Positions 1 to 9,846 of a DNA stretch of 64,000 nt are shown piece by piece. The number at the start of each line of letters is the position of its first letter. Within the stretch, counting starts at the first letter, position 1. The DNA comes from Bacillus glycinifermentans (GTDB lineage Bacteria; Bacillota; Bacilli; Bacillales; Bacillaceae). The notes beneath the pieces are model-generated. The model was not told where the DNA came from, made no database searches, and saw only the letters and a program-made list of their open reading frames with translations. The translations under genes were made by a program, and so were the position numbers. Location: contig NZ_LECW02000005.1 in NCBI RefSeq assembly GCF_001042475.2, forward strand, positions 1 through 64,000, given 5' to 3'.

Positions 1-19
1 TCGATCCCGCTAGGCTCCA
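1..19 (+). tRNA. tRNA-Ala (3' end only)
   Basis: The window opens inside a tRNA. What remains is the end of the T arm and the acceptor strand ending in GGCTCCA. It fits a Bacillus tRNA-Ala(TGC), which is also the expected neighbour of the Met tRNA that follows in a trnB-type cluster. The anticodon is outside the window, so the identity is inferred from position and acceptor sequence. No CCA is encoded after position 19. Confidence 0.7.
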
Positions 20-42
20 CTTTGTATCTTTATATTGATCAT

Positions 43-116
43 GGCGGTGTAGCTCAGCTGGCTAGAGCGTACGGTTCATACCCGTGAGGTCGGGGGTTCG
101 ATCCCCTCCGCCGCTA
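43..116 (+). tRNA. tRNA-Met(CAT), elongator
   Basis: The cloverleaf is complete, with acceptor GGCGGTG pairing to CGCCGCT, a TTCGATC T loop and a CAT anticodon in the loop ttCATac. The standard first base pair separates it from the initiator tRNA at 313. The 3' CCA is not encoded. Confidence 0.9.
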
Positions 117-121
117 TTAAA

Positions 122-198
122 GGACCTTTAGCTCAGTTGGTTAGAGCAGACGGCTCATAACCGTCCGGTCGTAGGTTCGAGTCCTACAAGGTCCACCA
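122..198 (+). tRNA. tRNA-Ile2(CAT, lysidine type)
   Basis: Acceptor GGACCTT pairs with AAGGTCC, the anticodon is CAT, and CCA is encoded. The body resembles the B. subtilis Ile2 tRNA, whose C34 is changed to lysidine by TilS so that it reads AUA. Assignment as Ile2 rather than Met rests on recalled body sequence and cluster order. Confidence 0.8.
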
Positions 199-205
199 TT
201 ATTAC

Positions 206-298
206 GGAGGAATACCCAAGTCTGGCTGAAGGGATCGGTCTTGAAAACCGACAGGGGTGTCAAAGCCCGCGGGGGTTCGAATCCCTCTTCCTCCGCCA
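206..298 (+). tRNA. tRNA-Ser(TGA)
   Basis: A class II tRNA with a long variable arm, acceptor GGAGGAA/TTCCTCC, anticodon TGA in ctTGAaa, discriminator G and encoded CCA. Confidence 0.93.
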
Positions 299-312
299 TA
301 CATTTTTATTAT

Positions 313-390
<78 letters not shown>

Positions 391-396
391 AGTATT

Positions 397-473
397 GGTC
401 CGGTAGTTCAGTTGGTTAGAATGCCTGCCTGTCACGCAGGAGGTCGCGGGTTCGAGTCCCGTCCGGACCGCCA
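397..473 (+). tRNA. tRNA-Asp(GTC)
   Basis: Acceptor GGTCCGG/CCGGACC, anticodon GTC in ctGTCac, discriminator G and encoded CCA. Confidence 0.95.
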
Positions 474-483
474 TTTAAATAAA

Positions 484-559
<76 letters not shown>

Positions 560-584
560 TTGTATAGAAACTTCATAAAATTGC

Positions 585-661
585 GGCGGTTGTGGCGAAG
601 TGGTTAACGCACCAGATTGTGGCTCTGGCACTCGTGGGTTCGATTCCCATCAATCGCCCCA
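585..661 (+). tRNA. tRNA-His(GTG)
   Basis: Acceptor GCGGTTG/CAATCGC with anticodon GTG. An extra G at 585 faces discriminator C658, the G-1:C73 pair specific to tRNA-His. CCA is encoded. Confidence 0.95.
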
Positions 662-680
662 TACATATCATATTATTATT

Positions 681-754
681 GCGGGTGTAGTTTAGTGGTA
701 AAACCTCAGCCTTCCAAGCTGATGTCGTGGGTTCGATTCCCATCACCCGCTCCA
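681..754 (+). tRNA. tRNA-Gly(TCC)
   Basis: Acceptor GCGGGTG/CACCCGC, anticodon TCC in ctTCCaa, a short D loop, discriminator T and encoded CCA. Confidence 0.94.
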
Positions 755-766
755 TTTGTATATCAT

Positions 767-843
<77 letters not shown>

Positions 844-849
844 TGATAT

Positions 850-924
850 TCCACAGTAGCTCAGTGGTAGAGCTATCGGCTGTTAACCGATCGGTCGCAG
901 GTTCGAATCCTGCCTGTGGAGCCA
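850..924 (+). tRNA. tRNA-Asn(GTT)
   Basis: Acceptor TCCACAG/CTGTGGA, anticodon GTT in ctGTTaa, discriminator G and encoded CCA. Confidence 0.94.
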
Positions 925-927
925 TAT

Positions 928-1018
928 GGAGAAGTACTCAAGTGGCTGAAGAGGCGCCCCTGCTAAGGGTGTAGGTCGCGTAAGCGGCGCGAGGGTTCAA
1001 ATCCCTCCTTCTCCGCCA
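928..1018 (+). tRNA. tRNA-Ser(GCT)
   Basis: A class II tRNA with a long variable arm, acceptor GGAGAAG/CTTCTCC, anticodon GCT in ctGCTaa, encoded CCA. Confidence 0.94.
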
Positions 1019-1029
1019 TGATGATATAC

Positions 1030-1101
1030 GGCCCGTTGGTCAAGTGGTTAAGACACCGCCCTTTCACGGCGGTAACACGGGTTCGAATCCCGTACGGGTC
1101 A
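1030..1101 (+). tRNA. tRNA-Glu(TTC)
   Basis: Acceptor GGCCCGT/ACGGGTC, anticodon TTC in ctTTCac. It is the last tRNA before the terminator. The discriminator A is followed by TCC, so the 3' CCA is not encoded here and must be added by CCA transferase. Confidence 0.93.
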
Positions 1102-1110
1102 TCCGTTTCA

Positions 1111-1144
1111 AACCCCCTGTATTAATAATACAGGGGGTTTTTTG
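1111..1144 (+). terminator. Terminator of the tRNA cluster
   Basis: A perfect hairpin (AACCCCCTGTATT with its reverse complement) is followed by an uninterrupted T run. It ends the tRNA transcript 10 bases after tRNA-Glu. Confidence 0.95.
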
Positions 1145-1438
1145 TATGGTAGAGGCGTTCAAAAGAGATGGTGCATACTCAAGCACAATGTCCTTTAGTG
1201 CATTGAAGTGCTGTATTGCTACATCGGATTGAAGGCTAATAAAGTTCCAGGCTATGTCGAAAAAGGCGGTTACAGATCAAAGCTGCCGATCAGCTCGTCA
1301 ATGGATTTTTTGAAAGGAGAATTGAACCGATTTTTGAGTCTCTCCTTCAAAAGATAAGCAGCTGTAAGCCGAAAAGGCGGTCGCCAACCGGCTCTTTTTG
1401 TATATGCCGGCGGTACATGGGGCATCAAAAGCAGAAGA
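1145..1438. other. Gene-poor gap after the tRNA cluster
   Basis: About 300 bases lie between the tRNA terminator and the end of yteA. I see no ribosome-binding site with a credible reading frame, no RNA fold and no repeat. An open frame on the minus strand enters this gap, but most of its length overlaps the end of yteA out of frame and I do not accept it as a gene. Confidence 0.5.
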
Positions 1439-1462
1439 TAAGCCCCGGATCTTCGGGGCTTA
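1439..1462 (-). terminator. Probable yteA terminator
   Basis: An AAGCCCCG...CGGGGCTT hairpin overlaps the yteA stop codon. The T run that follows on the minus strand is weak, so its strength is uncertain. Confidence 0.5.
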
Positions 1463-2212
1463 GTCATCCTCTGTATAAGGTTCCTTTTCTGCCGGGGGAA
1501 GATCCCCAAATGAGGTCATGATGCCTTCTTCATCAAGCAATTCCTCGTATTGTTCATGTTCGATTGTCGGATAAACGGTGATTTCTTTACCCGTAATATC
1601 CGTCGCGACGAAGTTTTCGTAATCCTCGACATTTCCCAGCCGCTCTTCATATTCCATGTACGTCTGGCTGTATGACTGCGGAGGAAACTCCATATCCTGA
1701 GGCGTATCTGAGTCGCCGTAGCGTTCAACATCTTGATACGCGTCTTCTGCATCGTATGCCACATTTTCGTTGCGTTCATCCTGTTCAAAACGACCATAAG
1801 GAGGGGTGAGCACTTCTTCTTCAATCGGACGGTCCTTTGAGACGGAGACGGTTGAGGAATGTTCGCTGCACGTCGTCGCCGTCGGCAGGACGGACAGCCT
1901 TTCGTAAGGAATTTCTTTTCCGCATACTTCACAGCGTCCGTAGGTTCCTTTTTCAATTAAGGAAAGGGCGTGTTCGATATCGTGCAAATGCTCCCTCTCA
2001 TGTTCGTAAAGGGCAAGATCCTTTTCGCGCTCATAAAGCTCTGTTCCTTCATCGCCGGGGTGATTGTCGTATGAAGACAGGTCTCCCGTTGAATTGAAAG
2101 GAAACGTAACATCTATGCCAAAATGACCGTTAGCTTTAAAACGGCTGATAATTTGTTCCTTGCCCGCCTTGAGTTCGTTTTTGAGCTTTGTCAACTGTTC
2201 TTTTGTTAGCAC
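1460..2212 (-). CDS. yteA: YteA, DksA/TraR-type zinc-finger protein
   Basis: A protein of about 250 residues of the YteA family. The N-terminal half is a predicted helical hairpin with the typical NHPGDEGTELYEREKD stretch. A zinc-finger-like motif follows (CEVCGKEI, then a later TTCSEH), and the C-terminal half is acidic with the conserved ATDITGKEITVYP segment. DksA-like proteins act at the RNA polymerase secondary channel, but no role for YteA is shown here. I chose the GTG at 2212 because GAGG then stands 8 bases upstream and the product starts with LTKEQL, as I recall for B. subtilis. An ATG at 2218 lies only two bases after that GAGG. It is the convergent neighbour of the tRNA cluster and the downstream neighbour of menA on the same strand. 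Confidence 0.85.
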   Translation of the reverse strand: MLTKEQLTKLKNELKAGKEQIISRFKANGHFGIDVTFPFNSTGDLSSYDNHPGDEGTELYEREKDLALYEHEREHLHDIEHALSLIEKGTYGRCEVCGKEIPYERLSVLPTATTCSEHSSTVSVSKDRPIEEEVLTPPYGRFEQDERNENVAYDAEDAYQDVERYGDSDTPQDMEFPPQSYSQTYMEYEERLGNVEDYENFVATDITGKEITVYPTIEHEQYEELLDEEGIMTSFGDLPPAEKEPYTEDD

Positions 2213-2290
2213 ATGCATCGCCTCGTTTCTAAAAAGTGCTGCCTTTTTAGTATGAACGATTTTAAAAAGAACTTTCATTGTAAAAAAAAC

Positions 2291-2317
2291 AAAAAAAAGA
2301 GCCGGTTAAGGCTCTTT
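2291..2317 (-). terminator. menA terminator
   Basis: Read on the minus strand, AAAGAGCC and GGCTCTTT form a hairpin with an A/T-rich loop, followed by a long T run. It starts directly at the menA stop codon. Confidence 0.85.
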
Positions 2318-3253
2318 TTAGACAAAATGATGAATCAGAACGCCAATCGCCAAAAGCAGGCCGAAAAATGTGTTCGTCTGCGCCGTGGATTTCATGGCGA
2401 TCATCAGCTCTGCCGGTTTTTCTTTTGCTTTGAATTCTTTGATTGCTTTGACCGGTTTCGGAAGGCTTAACAGAACAATAGCGCTCCATACCGTAACAAT
2501 CCCCATGACGATATAAAGTCCGATTAACAAATAAGAAATAATGAATGCCCAGCTTAAAATGTGCACGGCATTTTTCCGCCCTGCCAAAATAGGAAGCGTC
2601 TTTCGTCCGTTTTCTTTATCCCCGGCCAGATCTCGGATGTTGTTGGACAGGTTGATCCCTCCGACTAAAATCGTGATCGGAAGCGAAATCAGAAACACGT
2701 TCCAGGTCAGTTCACCGGTCTGGATATAATAGGAGATGAGGATGATGATCATTCCCATGAAGACGCCTGACATAATTTCGCCAAACGGCGTATAGGAGAT
2801 CGGAAGCGGGCCTCCTGTGTAAAGATAGCCGACGGCCATGCAAATTAATCCGATAAGCGCCAGCCACCAGCTTGAAGACATACAAATATATACCCCGAGC
2901 AAGACGGAGACGGCAAACAATCCGTATGCCGTATATAATACCGTTTTCGGCTTCATCCCGTGGCGGACAATCGCGCCTCCGATTCCGACCGAATTTTCAT
3001 TATCGAGCCCTCGGACGAAATCAAAATACTCATTAAATAAGTTCGTTCCGATTTGGATTAGAATCGAAGCGACAAGCATGGCGATAAACAGCCAGATGTC
3101 GATTCGGCCTGTTTGAAGAGCCAGTACCGTCCCGAGTGTAGCAGGGACGAATGCGGCTGTCAGCGTATGCGGCCTTGTCAACATCCACCACACGCGCCAG
3201 CTTTTTTCAGGTTTTATTCCAGAAACACTTCCTGAAAGTGATTGATGCTGCAT
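2318..3253 (-). CDS. menA: 1,4-dihydroxy-2-naphthoate polyprenyltransferase
   Basis: This integral membrane UbiA-family enzyme attaches the polyprenyl tail to dihydroxynaphthoate, the first membrane step of menaquinone synthesis. About eight or nine hydrophobic segments are visible. The prenyl-diphosphate/Mg site shows as NLFNEYFDF and the second aspartate motif as NNIRDLAGDKENGRKT, both typical of MenA. The open frame continues about 70 codons further upstream, but the ATG at 3253 (MQHQSL) has AAAGGAG at the right distance and sits downstream of a good promoter, so I use it; the product is 311 residues. It is divergent from the men operon. Confidence 0.93.
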   Translation of the reverse strand: MQHQSLSGSVSGIKPEKSWRVWWMLTRPHTLTAAFVPATLGTVLALQTGRIDIWLFIAMLVASILIQIGTNLFNEYFDFVRGLDNENSVGIGGAIVRHGMKPKTVLYTAYGLFAVSVLLGVYICMSSSWWLALIGLICMAVGYLYTGGPLPISYTPFGEIMSGVFMGMIIILISYYIQTGELTWNVFLISLPITILVGGINLSNNIRDLAGDKENGRKTLPILAGRKNAVHILSWAFIISYLLIGLYIVMGIVTVWSAIVLLSLPKPVKAIKEFKAKEKPAELMIAMKSTAQTNTFFGLLLAIGVLIHHFV

Positions 3254-3296
3254 AAAGTTTGACTCCTTTAGTTTTAATACGTACACGTCCATACTA

Positions 3297-3325
3297 AGTT
3301 TAGAAAAAGTTAAAAAAGGTGTCAA
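3297..3325 (-). promoter_or_regulatory. menA promoter
   Basis: On the minus strand TTGACA, a 17-base spacer and TAAACT make a SigA-type promoter about 45 bases upstream of the menA start. It excludes the longer menA frame. Confidence 0.65.
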
Positions 3326-3455
3326 TATAATGGGTGATATTGTTATAAAAAAAGCGGTGAGACAGCCCTGAAAAAAATAATAAAACACCCTGTCTTTTTC
3401 AATCGGCCGATTAAGTTTATAATAGTAAGAGGTCTGTTGACAAAGTGTCGTTTTG

Positions 3456-3484
3456 TTGACACACATCGTTCACAGGTGTATGGT
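3456..3484 (+). promoter_or_regulatory. men operon promoter
   Basis: TTGACA, a 17-base spacer and TATGGT lie upstream of menF. A second TTGACA at 3437 makes a partial direct repeat, and GACA/TGTC dyads span 3437-3461, leaving room for a regulator to bind over the -35. Confidence 0.7.
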
Positions 3485-3520
3485 TAAAAAAGCATTTTAC
3501 GGACTTTGGAGGAATGTCTC

Positions 3521-4945
3521 ATGGTGACAACAGTGCAGCGCACTTCCCTCAGGGAAGCATCTGAAGCGTTAAATATCGTCAAAAAAGTCAACCATGCTGT
3601 TTTAATAAGTTATTCCAGAAAAATAAAAAATATAGATGCCCTTTCTTTTTTCAGAAGCGGAGAAGAAGCATTCGCCGGGAAGCGGTTTTTTTGGTCCGAT
3701 CCTGACGGCGAAATGACGCTTATCGGCTTCGGAAAGGAACTGCCGATTTCCACAAGCGGGAAGGATTCCGGCCGTTATCGGGAAATCGATCAACAATGGG
3801 CGCATTTAAAAGAAAAAGCCTACCACTTTCATGAAGGTGAAGATCTTCATCAAGCGGCAGTGGGCCCTTTGCTGTTCGGCGGTTTTTCTTTTGATCCGCT
3901 GGAAACAAGAGAGCAGCATTGGGATGGTTATCCGGAAGGCGCTTTTTTTGTCCCCTCTGCCATGCTGACAAAAGCAGGAGAAGAAGCGTTTTTAACGGTG
4001 AACAAATGGAAGTCTCCCAATGAGGATGCAAGCAATGTTCTTGCCGAATTAAAGGCCGCTTCTTTACATCTGACAAATATCAGCGCTTTCAAAGAAGATG
4101 AAAAAGCGGGCGCCCGGATTGAAGCGAAAGAGGAATTGCATGTGTCAGAGTGGCTTGATGCGATTCGCCGTGCAACAAGCGACATCAAAAAAGGGGCATA
4201 CGATAAAGTCGTGCTGGCGCGGGACATCCTGCTGACGTTCGATAAGCCCGTCAAGCTTCATGAAGTATTGTCCAGGCTGATGTCAGAGCAAAAAACGAGC
4301 TACATTTTCGCCATCGAGGAAAACGGCAAAAGCTTTGTCGGCGCTTCTCCGGAGCGCCTGATCAAAAAGGACGGAATGAAAGTGCTGTCCACCTGTCTGG
4401 CCGGTTCGATTAAAAGGGGCGAAACCGAACAGGAGGACCGGATGCTCGGCCTTGAGCTATTGAACGATGAGAAAAACCTCATCGAACACGACATTGTCGT
4501 GGGGATGATCCACCAGGCGTTTTTGGCAAACTGCAGCCACGTGAAAAAGCCGGCCAAGCCCGGATTGTACAAAACGAAAAACGTTCAGCATCTATATACA
4601 CCTGTCGTCGGTCAAATGAATGATCAAGCGTCGCTCTTCGATTTGATTGAGCAGCTTCACCCGACTCCGGCACTCGGAGGATCGCCGCAGCAAAAAGCGG
4701 TCGAGGTCATCAGAAACATCGAACCGATGTCAAGAGGCTGGTATGCCGCTCCGGTCGGATGGATCGACATCGGAGGCAACGGGGAGTTTGCCGTGGCGAT
4801 CCGTTCCGGATTAATCGAATCAAACGAGGCCAGACTGTTTGCCGGCTGCGGAATTGTCGCTGATTCCGATCCGCTGCTTGAATATGAGGAAACACAAATT
4901 AAATTGAAGCCTATGCTGTCCGCATTTGGAGGCGATACCCTTTGA
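3521..4945 (+). CDS. menF: Isochorismate synthase MenF
   Basis: It converts chorismate to isochorismate, the entry to menaquinone synthesis. The C-terminal half is the chorismate-binding domain, with [20 protein letters not shown], the conserved [11 protein letters not shown] loop, [10 protein letters not shown] and the [18 protein letters not shown] end typical of MenF/DhbC. The length (474 residues) is usual. I use the ATG at 3521, which has GGAGG eight bases upstream; a TTG at 3508 lies inside that site. The stop overlaps the menD start by four bases, pointing to translational coupling. Confidence 0.95.
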   Translation: MVTTVQRTSLREASEALNIVKKVNHAVLISYSRKIKNIDALSFFRSGEEAFAGKRFFWSDPDGEMTLIGFGKELPISTSGKDSGRYREIDQQWAHLKEKAYHFHEGEDLHQAAVGPLLFGGFSFDPLETREQHWDGYPEGAFFVPSAMLTKAGEEAFLTVNKWKSPNEDASNVLAELKAASLHLTNISAFKEDEKAGARIEAKEELHVSEWLDAIRRATSDIKKGAYDKVVLARDILLTFDKPVKLHEVLSRLMSEQKTSYIFAIEENGKSFVGASPERLIKKDGMKVLSTCLAGSIKRGETEQEDRMLGLELLNDEKNLIEHDIVVGMIHQAFLANCSHVKKPAKPGLYKTKNVQHLYTPVVGQMNDQASLFDLIEQLHPTPALGGSPQQKAVEVIRNIEPMSRGWYAAPVGWIDIGGNGEFAVAIRSGLIESNEARLFAGCGIVADSDPLLEYEETQIKLKPMLSAFGGDTL

Positions 4946-6681
4946 CAGAAAACCCGATTACAACATATATAGGCAATTTTATTGATGAGCTTTCACTCAC
5001 AGGCGTGACTGAAGCCGTCATCTGTCCCGGATCAAGGTCGACGCCCCTTGCGATTCTGGCGGCAGCCCACCCGGACATCAATGTTCACGTCCATGTCGAT
5101 GAAAGGTCGGCAGGCTATTTTGCATTGGGGATCGCAAAAGCGAAGCGGGAACCCGTTGCGTTGATCTGTACGTCGGGAACGGCTGCGGCGAACTTTTATC
5201 CGGCTGTCGTTGAGGCTCATTATTCAAGAATACCGCTCATCGTTTTAACGGCTGATCGGCCGCACGAGCTGCGTGAAGTAGGTGCACCTCAGGCGATTGA
5301 TCAGCAATTCTTATTCGGCAACTTTGTTAAATATTTCACAGACTCGGCTTTGCCTGATGCACATCCCGATATGCTGGCGTACATTCGTTCAGTAGCAAGC
5401 CGTGCCGCAGGAGAGGCGTCGAGAGCGCCGAACGGACCGGTGCACATCAATTTTCCATTAAGAGAGCCGCTCATGCCGAACCTTGATGCCGATCCTTTTC
5501 AACGGACGGAAAGAGGCCGTCATGTGTCGGTATCAAACGCCACTGCCGCAGCTGATCAAAAAGAGCTTGAAGCGGTGATGGCTTTGATCAGGGGTACGGA
5601 AGAAGGCGTCATTGTCTGCGGGGAACTTCCGAATGAAGAAGCGAAGCGCGATATTTTATCGCTTGCGGAGATGACGGGGTATCCGATTTTAGCAGACCCT
5701 TTGTCAAACCTGCGGAACGGCACGCATTCGAAGAAATCGGTCATTGCAGCGTTCGATTCGCTTTTAAGGGATGAAGAGCTGAAAGCTTCCCTTATGCCGA
5801 AGCTTGTCATCCGTTTTGGACCGATGCCGGTTTCGAAGCCGCTGTTCCAGCTTTTAAAACAAAACCCTGAAATTGGGCAGATCGTCGTCGATCCCGATGG
5901 CGGCTGGCGCGATCCGACACAGCGAAGCTCCTGGATGATGCATTGTTCAGAACGGGAATTTGCCGAAGCTGCGGCCGCTTCCATATGCGAAAAAAGAGCG
6001 GGCCGCTGGCTGGAAAAATGGCAGTTTGCGGACAGCCGTTTCCGACACCATTTAGGAAATCTTGAAGCTGAGGATCTTACATTTGAAGGAAATGTGTACC
6101 GCAATCTGCAACATATCATCCCGGAAAAAAGCTCCCTTTTTGTCGGAAACAGCATGCCGATCCGCGATGCCGATACGTTTTTTGAAAATCAGGACCGGCC
6201 TTTCCGAATCTTCGCCAACAGGGGGGCAAACGGAATTGACGGCGTCGTGTCGACAGCGCTCGGCGTATATGCCGCCACGAAAGAGCCGGTGACGCTCGTG
6301 ATCGGAGATTTATCGTTTTATCATGATTTAAACGGCTTGCTTGTCACGAAGACGCTGGACATTCCGCTGACGGTCGTTCTCGTCAACAATGACGGCGGAG
6401 GGATTTTCTCATTTCTTCCCCAGTCGGCTGAAGAACGATATTTTGAACAATTATTCGGGACGCCGACAGGACTGGAATTTGAGCATGCCGCTAAACTGTA
6501 TGGCGGACGCTATGTGTGCCCTGAGTCTTCCGCAGAATTCGCCGATGCCTACTTGTCTTCTGTCAACCGCCGCGGGCTTGATATCATCGAAGTGAAAACG
6601 AGGCGCGAGACCCGTGTTGAGCTGCATCGCCGGCTGCTTGATACGGTGCTGTATGAAATCAGAAAAGAGTGGCCGTTTTGA
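4942..6681 (+). CDS. menD: SEPHCHC synthase MenD
   Basis: This thiamine-diphosphate enzyme joins 2-oxoglutarate to isochorismate, giving 2-succinyl-5-enolpyruvyl-6-hydroxy-3-cyclohexene-1-carboxylate. The N-terminal domain has [10 protein letters not shown] and [16 protein letters not shown]. The C-terminal ThDP-binding motif runs from [11 protein letters not shown] to [11 protein letters not shown]. The length of 579 is normal. It starts at TTG (4942), overlapping the menF stop, with GGAGG inside the end of menF. Confidence 0.95.
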   Translation: MTENPITTYIGNFIDELSLTGVTEAVICPGSRSTPLAILAAAHPDINVHVHVDERSAGYFALGIAKAKREPVALICTSGTAAANFYPAVVEAHYSRIPLIVLTADRPHELREVGAPQAIDQQFLFGNFVKYFTDSALPDAHPDMLAYIRSVASRAAGEASRAPNGPVHINFPLREPLMPNLDADPFQRTERGRHVSVSNATAAADQKELEAVMALIRGTEEGVIVCGELPNEEAKRDILSLAEMTGYPILADPLSNLRNGTHSKKSVIAAFDSLLRDEELKASLMPKLVIRFGPMPVSKPLFQLLKQNPEIGQIVVDPDGGWRDPTQRSSWMMHCSEREFAEAAAASICEKRAGRWLEKWQFADSRFRHHLGNLEAEDLTFEGNVYRNLQHIIPEKSSLFVGNSMPIRDADTFFENQDRPFRIFANRGANGIDGVVSTALGVYAATKEPVTLVIGDLSFYHDLNGLLVTKTLDIPLTVVLVNNDGGGIFSFLPQSAEERYFEQLFGTPTGLEFEHAAKLYGGRYVCPESSAEFADAYLSSVNRRGLDIIEVKTRRETRVELHRRLLDTVLYEIRKEWPF

Positions 6682-7490
6682 GACTAACGTTGCGGGACGG
6701 CACAGGCTATGAAATTGAAGACAACCGAGCATCTGCAGAAAAAACGGCGGTTTTTCTGCACGGATTTACAGGCAGCGCAAAAACGTGGGATGAGACGGAC
6801 GAACATTTTCGAGGCATCCGTCTCATCAAACTGAATTTACTCGGCCACGGCAAAACCGATTCGCCCGCCGACAATCGGCGGTACACGACAGAACAGCAAG
6901 TCGCCGATCTTTTGGAGATTTTTGATCTGCTGAAGCTGAAAAAAGTTGATCTCGTCGGCTATTCCATGGGAGGAAGGCTTGCCCTCTCTTTTGCCATAAC
7001 GCATCCTGAACGTGTGTCGGGCCTTGTGTTGGAAAGCAGCTCCCCCGGTCTTCAAACAGAAGAAGAAAGACGCAGCAGGAGGGCTCAGGACGCCCGGCTC
7101 GTCGAGAGAATCATCAATGAAGGGATAGAATCGTTCGTCGATTATTGGGAACAGATTCCGCTGTTTGCTTCCCAATTGTCGCTTGAGGCGTCCAAAAGAA
7201 AGAAGATCCGCGAAGAGCGTTTAAGCAGCAACCCGACCGGCCTTGCGGGCAGCCTGGCCGGGATGGGAACCGGCTCACAGCCGTCATGGTGGGACAAGCT
7301 GGGTGAAATCACATTTCCAGTTCTCCTCATCGCCGGCAGCCTTGACAAAAAATTTGTCGAGATCAACCAAAACATGCACCGGAAAATTCCCGGAAGCCGC
7401 TTGGTGATCGCCGAACAAACCGGACATGCTGTACATGTGGAAGAGCCCGTTTTTTTTGGTAAAATAGTAAGTGAATTTATTTTCAAATAG
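6669..7490 (+). CDS. menH: SHCHC synthase MenH (YtxM)
   Basis: An alpha/beta hydrolase-fold protein that removes pyruvate from the MenD product. Visible are the oxyanion motif [12 protein letters not shown], the nucleophile elbow [10 protein letters not shown], and a late aspartate/histidine pair (AGSLDKKF and [10 protein letters not shown]). It overlaps the end of menD by 13 bases. GTG at 6669 and TTG at 6678 are both possible starts; neither has a strong ribosome-binding site. The position between menD and menB supports the role. Confidence 0.9.
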   Translation: MAVLRLTLRDGTGYEIEDNRASAEKTAVFLHGFTGSAKTWDETDEHFRGIRLIKLNLLGHGKTDSPADNRRYTTEQQVADLLEIFDLLKLKKVDLVGYSMGGRLALSFAITHPERVSGLVLESSSPGLQTEEERRSRRAQDARLVERIINEGIESFVDYWEQIPLFASQLSLEASKRKKIREERLSSNPTGLAGSLAGMGTGSQPSWWDKLGEITFPVLLIAGSLDKKFVEINQNMHRKIPGSRLVIAEQTGHAVHVEEPVFFGKIVSEFIFK

Positions 7491-7502
7491 GAGGTCACGT
7501 TC

Positions 7503-8321
7503 ATGACTGTAGAATGGAAAAGCGAACGTCAATATGAAGATATTTTATATGAAACATACAAAGGCATTGCAAAGATTACGATCAATCGTCCTGAAGTACA
7601 TAACGCGTTTCGGCCGAAAACCGTTACCGAGCTGATCGATGCTTTCGCCTATGCAAGGGATGATGCGGATATCGGCGTCATCATCCTTGCAGGTGCAGGA
7701 GACAAGGCGTTTTGCTCAGGCGGTGACCAAAAGGTAAGGGGCCACGGAGGATACGTCGGAGAAGACCAGATTCCGCGTCTGAACGTTCTTGATTTGCAGC
7801 GTTTAATCCGTGTCATTCCGAAACCGGTCGTTGCGATGGTTTCAGGCTATGCCATCGGCGGAGGCCATGTGCTGCATATCGTGTGCGATTTGACAATTGC
7901 CGCAGACAACGCGATTTTTGGACAAACCGGACCAAAAGTTGGCAGCTTTGACGCCGGATACGGTTCAGGCTATTTAGCGCGGATCGTCGGCCATAAAAAA
8001 GCCCGCGAAATCTGGTATCTGTGCCGTCAATACAACGCGGAGGAAGCGTTGGAAATGGGCCTTGTCAACACGGTTGTTCCACTTGAGAAGCTGGAAGAAG
8101 AAACGATTAAGTGGTGTGAAGAAATGCTTGAGAAAAGCCCGACGGCTCTCAGATTCCTCAAAGCAGCCTTTAACGCCGATACGGACGGACTCGCAGGCAT
8201 CCAGCAGTTCGCCGGAGATGCGACTCTCCTATATTACACGACGGATGAGGCAAAAGAAGGCCGTGACGCGTTTAAAGAAAAACGCCGTCCGGACTTTGGA
8301 CAGTTCCCTCGTTTTCCGTAA
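7503..8321 (+). CDS. menB: 1,4-dihydroxy-2-naphthoyl-CoA synthase MenB
   Basis: A crotonase-superfamily enzyme closing the second ring of the naphthoate. Characteristic stretches are [26 protein letters not shown], the oxyanion-hole region [11 protein letters not shown], and [17 protein letters not shown]. The length of 272 matches the family. AGGAGG stands well placed before the ATG. An intercistronic hairpin follows the gene. Confidence 0.96.
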   Translation: MTVEWKSERQYEDILYETYKGIAKITINRPEVHNAFRPKTVTELIDAFAYARDDADIGVIILAGAGDKAFCSGGDQKVRGHGGYVGEDQIPRLNVLDLQRLIRVIPKPVVAMVSGYAIGGGHVLHIVCDLTIAADNAIFGQTGPKVGSFDAGYGSGYLARIVGHKKAREIWYLCRQYNAEEALEMGLVNTVVPLEKLEEETIKWCEEMLEKSPTALRFLKAAFNADTDGLAGIQQFAGDATLLYYTTDEAKEGRDAFKEKRRPDFGQFPRFP

Positions 8322-8328
8322 AAACGAG

Positions 8329-8365
8329 AAAGAAACAGCTTGGTGTAACTGAGCTGTTTTCTTTT
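8329..8365 (+). terminator. Intercistronic hairpin between menB and menE
   Basis: AGAAACAGCT and AGCTGTTTTCT pair around an 11-base loop, followed by TTTTATC. It looks like a leaky terminator or a processing element that could lower menE/menC output relative to menB. Function is inferred from shape only. Confidence 0.55.
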
Positions 8366-8398
8366 ATCAATCGAGAAATATTCTTTGGAGATGATGAC

Positions 8399-9835
8399 AT
8401 GCTAATGGACCAGCCGAACTGGCTTAAACAGCGTGCAGAACTGACACCCGACAGGCTGGCTCTGATTCAGGGAAATCAGCAGCTGACCTTCCTGGAATTA
8501 TATGAAGAAGCGAAAAAAATGGCGGCACAGCTGAAAAATTGCTCCATCGGAGAAGGGGACACGGCAGCCGTTCTTTTAACAAACCGTACCGAAATGGTCA
8601 TTGCGGTACACGCCTGCTTTTTACTCGGCGTCCGCCTTGTTTTGCTGAATACAAAGCTGTCAATGGCGGAAAGAATGTATCAGATCGAGCATTCGGAGGC
8701 GAAACTGCTGATTACGGAACAGCCTTTTGCAGAAGAGCATTCACAAGACCCTTCGGTCCGAACCGCTCAAATCGAAGACATTCAAACGATCAAGGCCGAG
8801 CCGCTTGTAAAGGAAGCGGACATCCATCTGGACGATACGGCAACCATCATGTATACATCGGGTACGACCGGACGGCCGAAAGGGGTTATGCAAACATTTG
8901 CCAACCATTATTTCAGCGCGGTTTCTTCTGCGTTGAATTTGGGGCTGGCCGAGAATGAAAGGTGGCTTATCGCCTTGCCGCTCTTTCACATCAGCGGGCT
9001 GTCGGCCCTGTTTAAATCGGTGATCTACGGTATGGCTGTTGTCCTGCATCAAAAATTTGACGCGGACGATGTTCTCCGTTCGATCAAGGATCATCAAGTG
9101 ACCGTCATTTCTGTCGTTCAGACGATGCTTTCCCGGCTTGCCGCGCGTGTGGACAACTGTCCGGAATCTCTGAGATGCCTTTTGCTTGGGGGAGGGCCTG
9201 CGCCGTATGCGTTGCTTGAAGAATGCAAAAGCAAGCGGCTGCCCGTCGTTCAGTCGTACGGCATGACGGAAACGTGTTCACAAGTTGCGACACTCGCGCC
9301 CGAATACAGCATGACGAAGCTGGGATCGGCCGGCAAACCGCTTTTTGCCTCCGGCATTAGAATTGAAAAAAACGGCGCGCCAGCGGAAAACGGCGAACAC
9401 GGCGAAATCTGCGTGAAAGGGCCGACTGTCATGAAAGGCTATTTGAAAAATGAAGCGGCAAACGAAGAATCGTTCAATGATGGCTGGTTTAGAACCGGTG
9501 ATATCGGGTATCTTGACGATGACGGATTTTTGTATGTGCTTGACAGACGATCAGACTTAATCATCTCAGGCGGAGAAAACATTTATCCCGCAGAGGTCGA
9601 AGCGGTTCTCCTCGCTCATCCTGCCGTTGATGAAGCGGGAGTAAGAGGAGCGGATGACGAAACATGGGGAAAAGTCCCGCACGCTTATCTTGTCGTCAAT
9701 GAGCCTGTGGAGGAGCAGGAGCTGATCCGGTTTTGCAAAGAGCGGCTTGCTTCATATAAGGTTCCGAAAGCCTTTCATGTTGTCCGGCAACTACCGCGCA
9801 ATGCGTCGAACAAATTGATGAGACACAAACTGTAG
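8399..9835 (+). CDS. menE: o-succinylbenzoate-CoA ligase MenE
   Basis: An ANL-family adenylating enzyme that activates o-succinylbenzoate to its CoA thioester. It has the AMP-binding P-loop TSGTTGRPKG, the A5 motif QSYGMTETCS, the GWFRTGDIGYLDDDG motif and the C-terminal lysine motif NKLMRH. Length is 478. GGAG lies eight bases before the ATG at 8399. Although MenE acts after MenC, it precedes menC in the operon. Confidence 0.94.
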   Translation: MLMDQPNWLKQRAELTPDRLALIQGNQQLTFLELYEEAKKMAAQLKNCSIGEGDTAAVLLTNRTEMVIAVHACFLLGVRLVLLNTKLSMAERMYQIEHSEAKLLITEQPFAEEHSQDPSVRTAQIEDIQTIKAEPLVKEADIHLDDTATIMYTSGTTGRPKGVMQTFANHYFSAVSSALNLGLAENERWLIALPLFHISGLSALFKSVIYGMAVVLHQKFDADDVLRSIKDHQVTVISVVQTMLSRLAARVDNCPESLRCLLLGGGPAPYALLEECKSKRLPVVQSYGMTETCSQVATLAPEYSMTKLGSAGKPLFASGIRIEKNGAPAENGEHGEICVKGPTVMKGYLKNEAANEESFNDGWFRTGDIGYLDDDGFLYVLDRRSDLIISGGENIYPAEVEAVLLAHPAVDEAGVRGADDETWGKVPHAYLVVNEPVEEQELIRFCKERLASYKVPKAFHVVRQLPRNASNKLMRHKL

Positions 9836-9846
9836 AGGAGAGCGCC

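Noticed and set aside
1270-1509. A 79-codon minus-strand frame overlapping the end of yteA
   Set aside because: It overlaps yteA out of frame and lacks a good ribosome-binding site. The part beyond yteA looks slightly protein-like but I cannot support a gene.
3254-3466. N-terminal extension of menA
   Set aside because: It would run through the menA promoter and add a stretch without family similarity. The ATG at 3253 has a proper ribosome-binding site.
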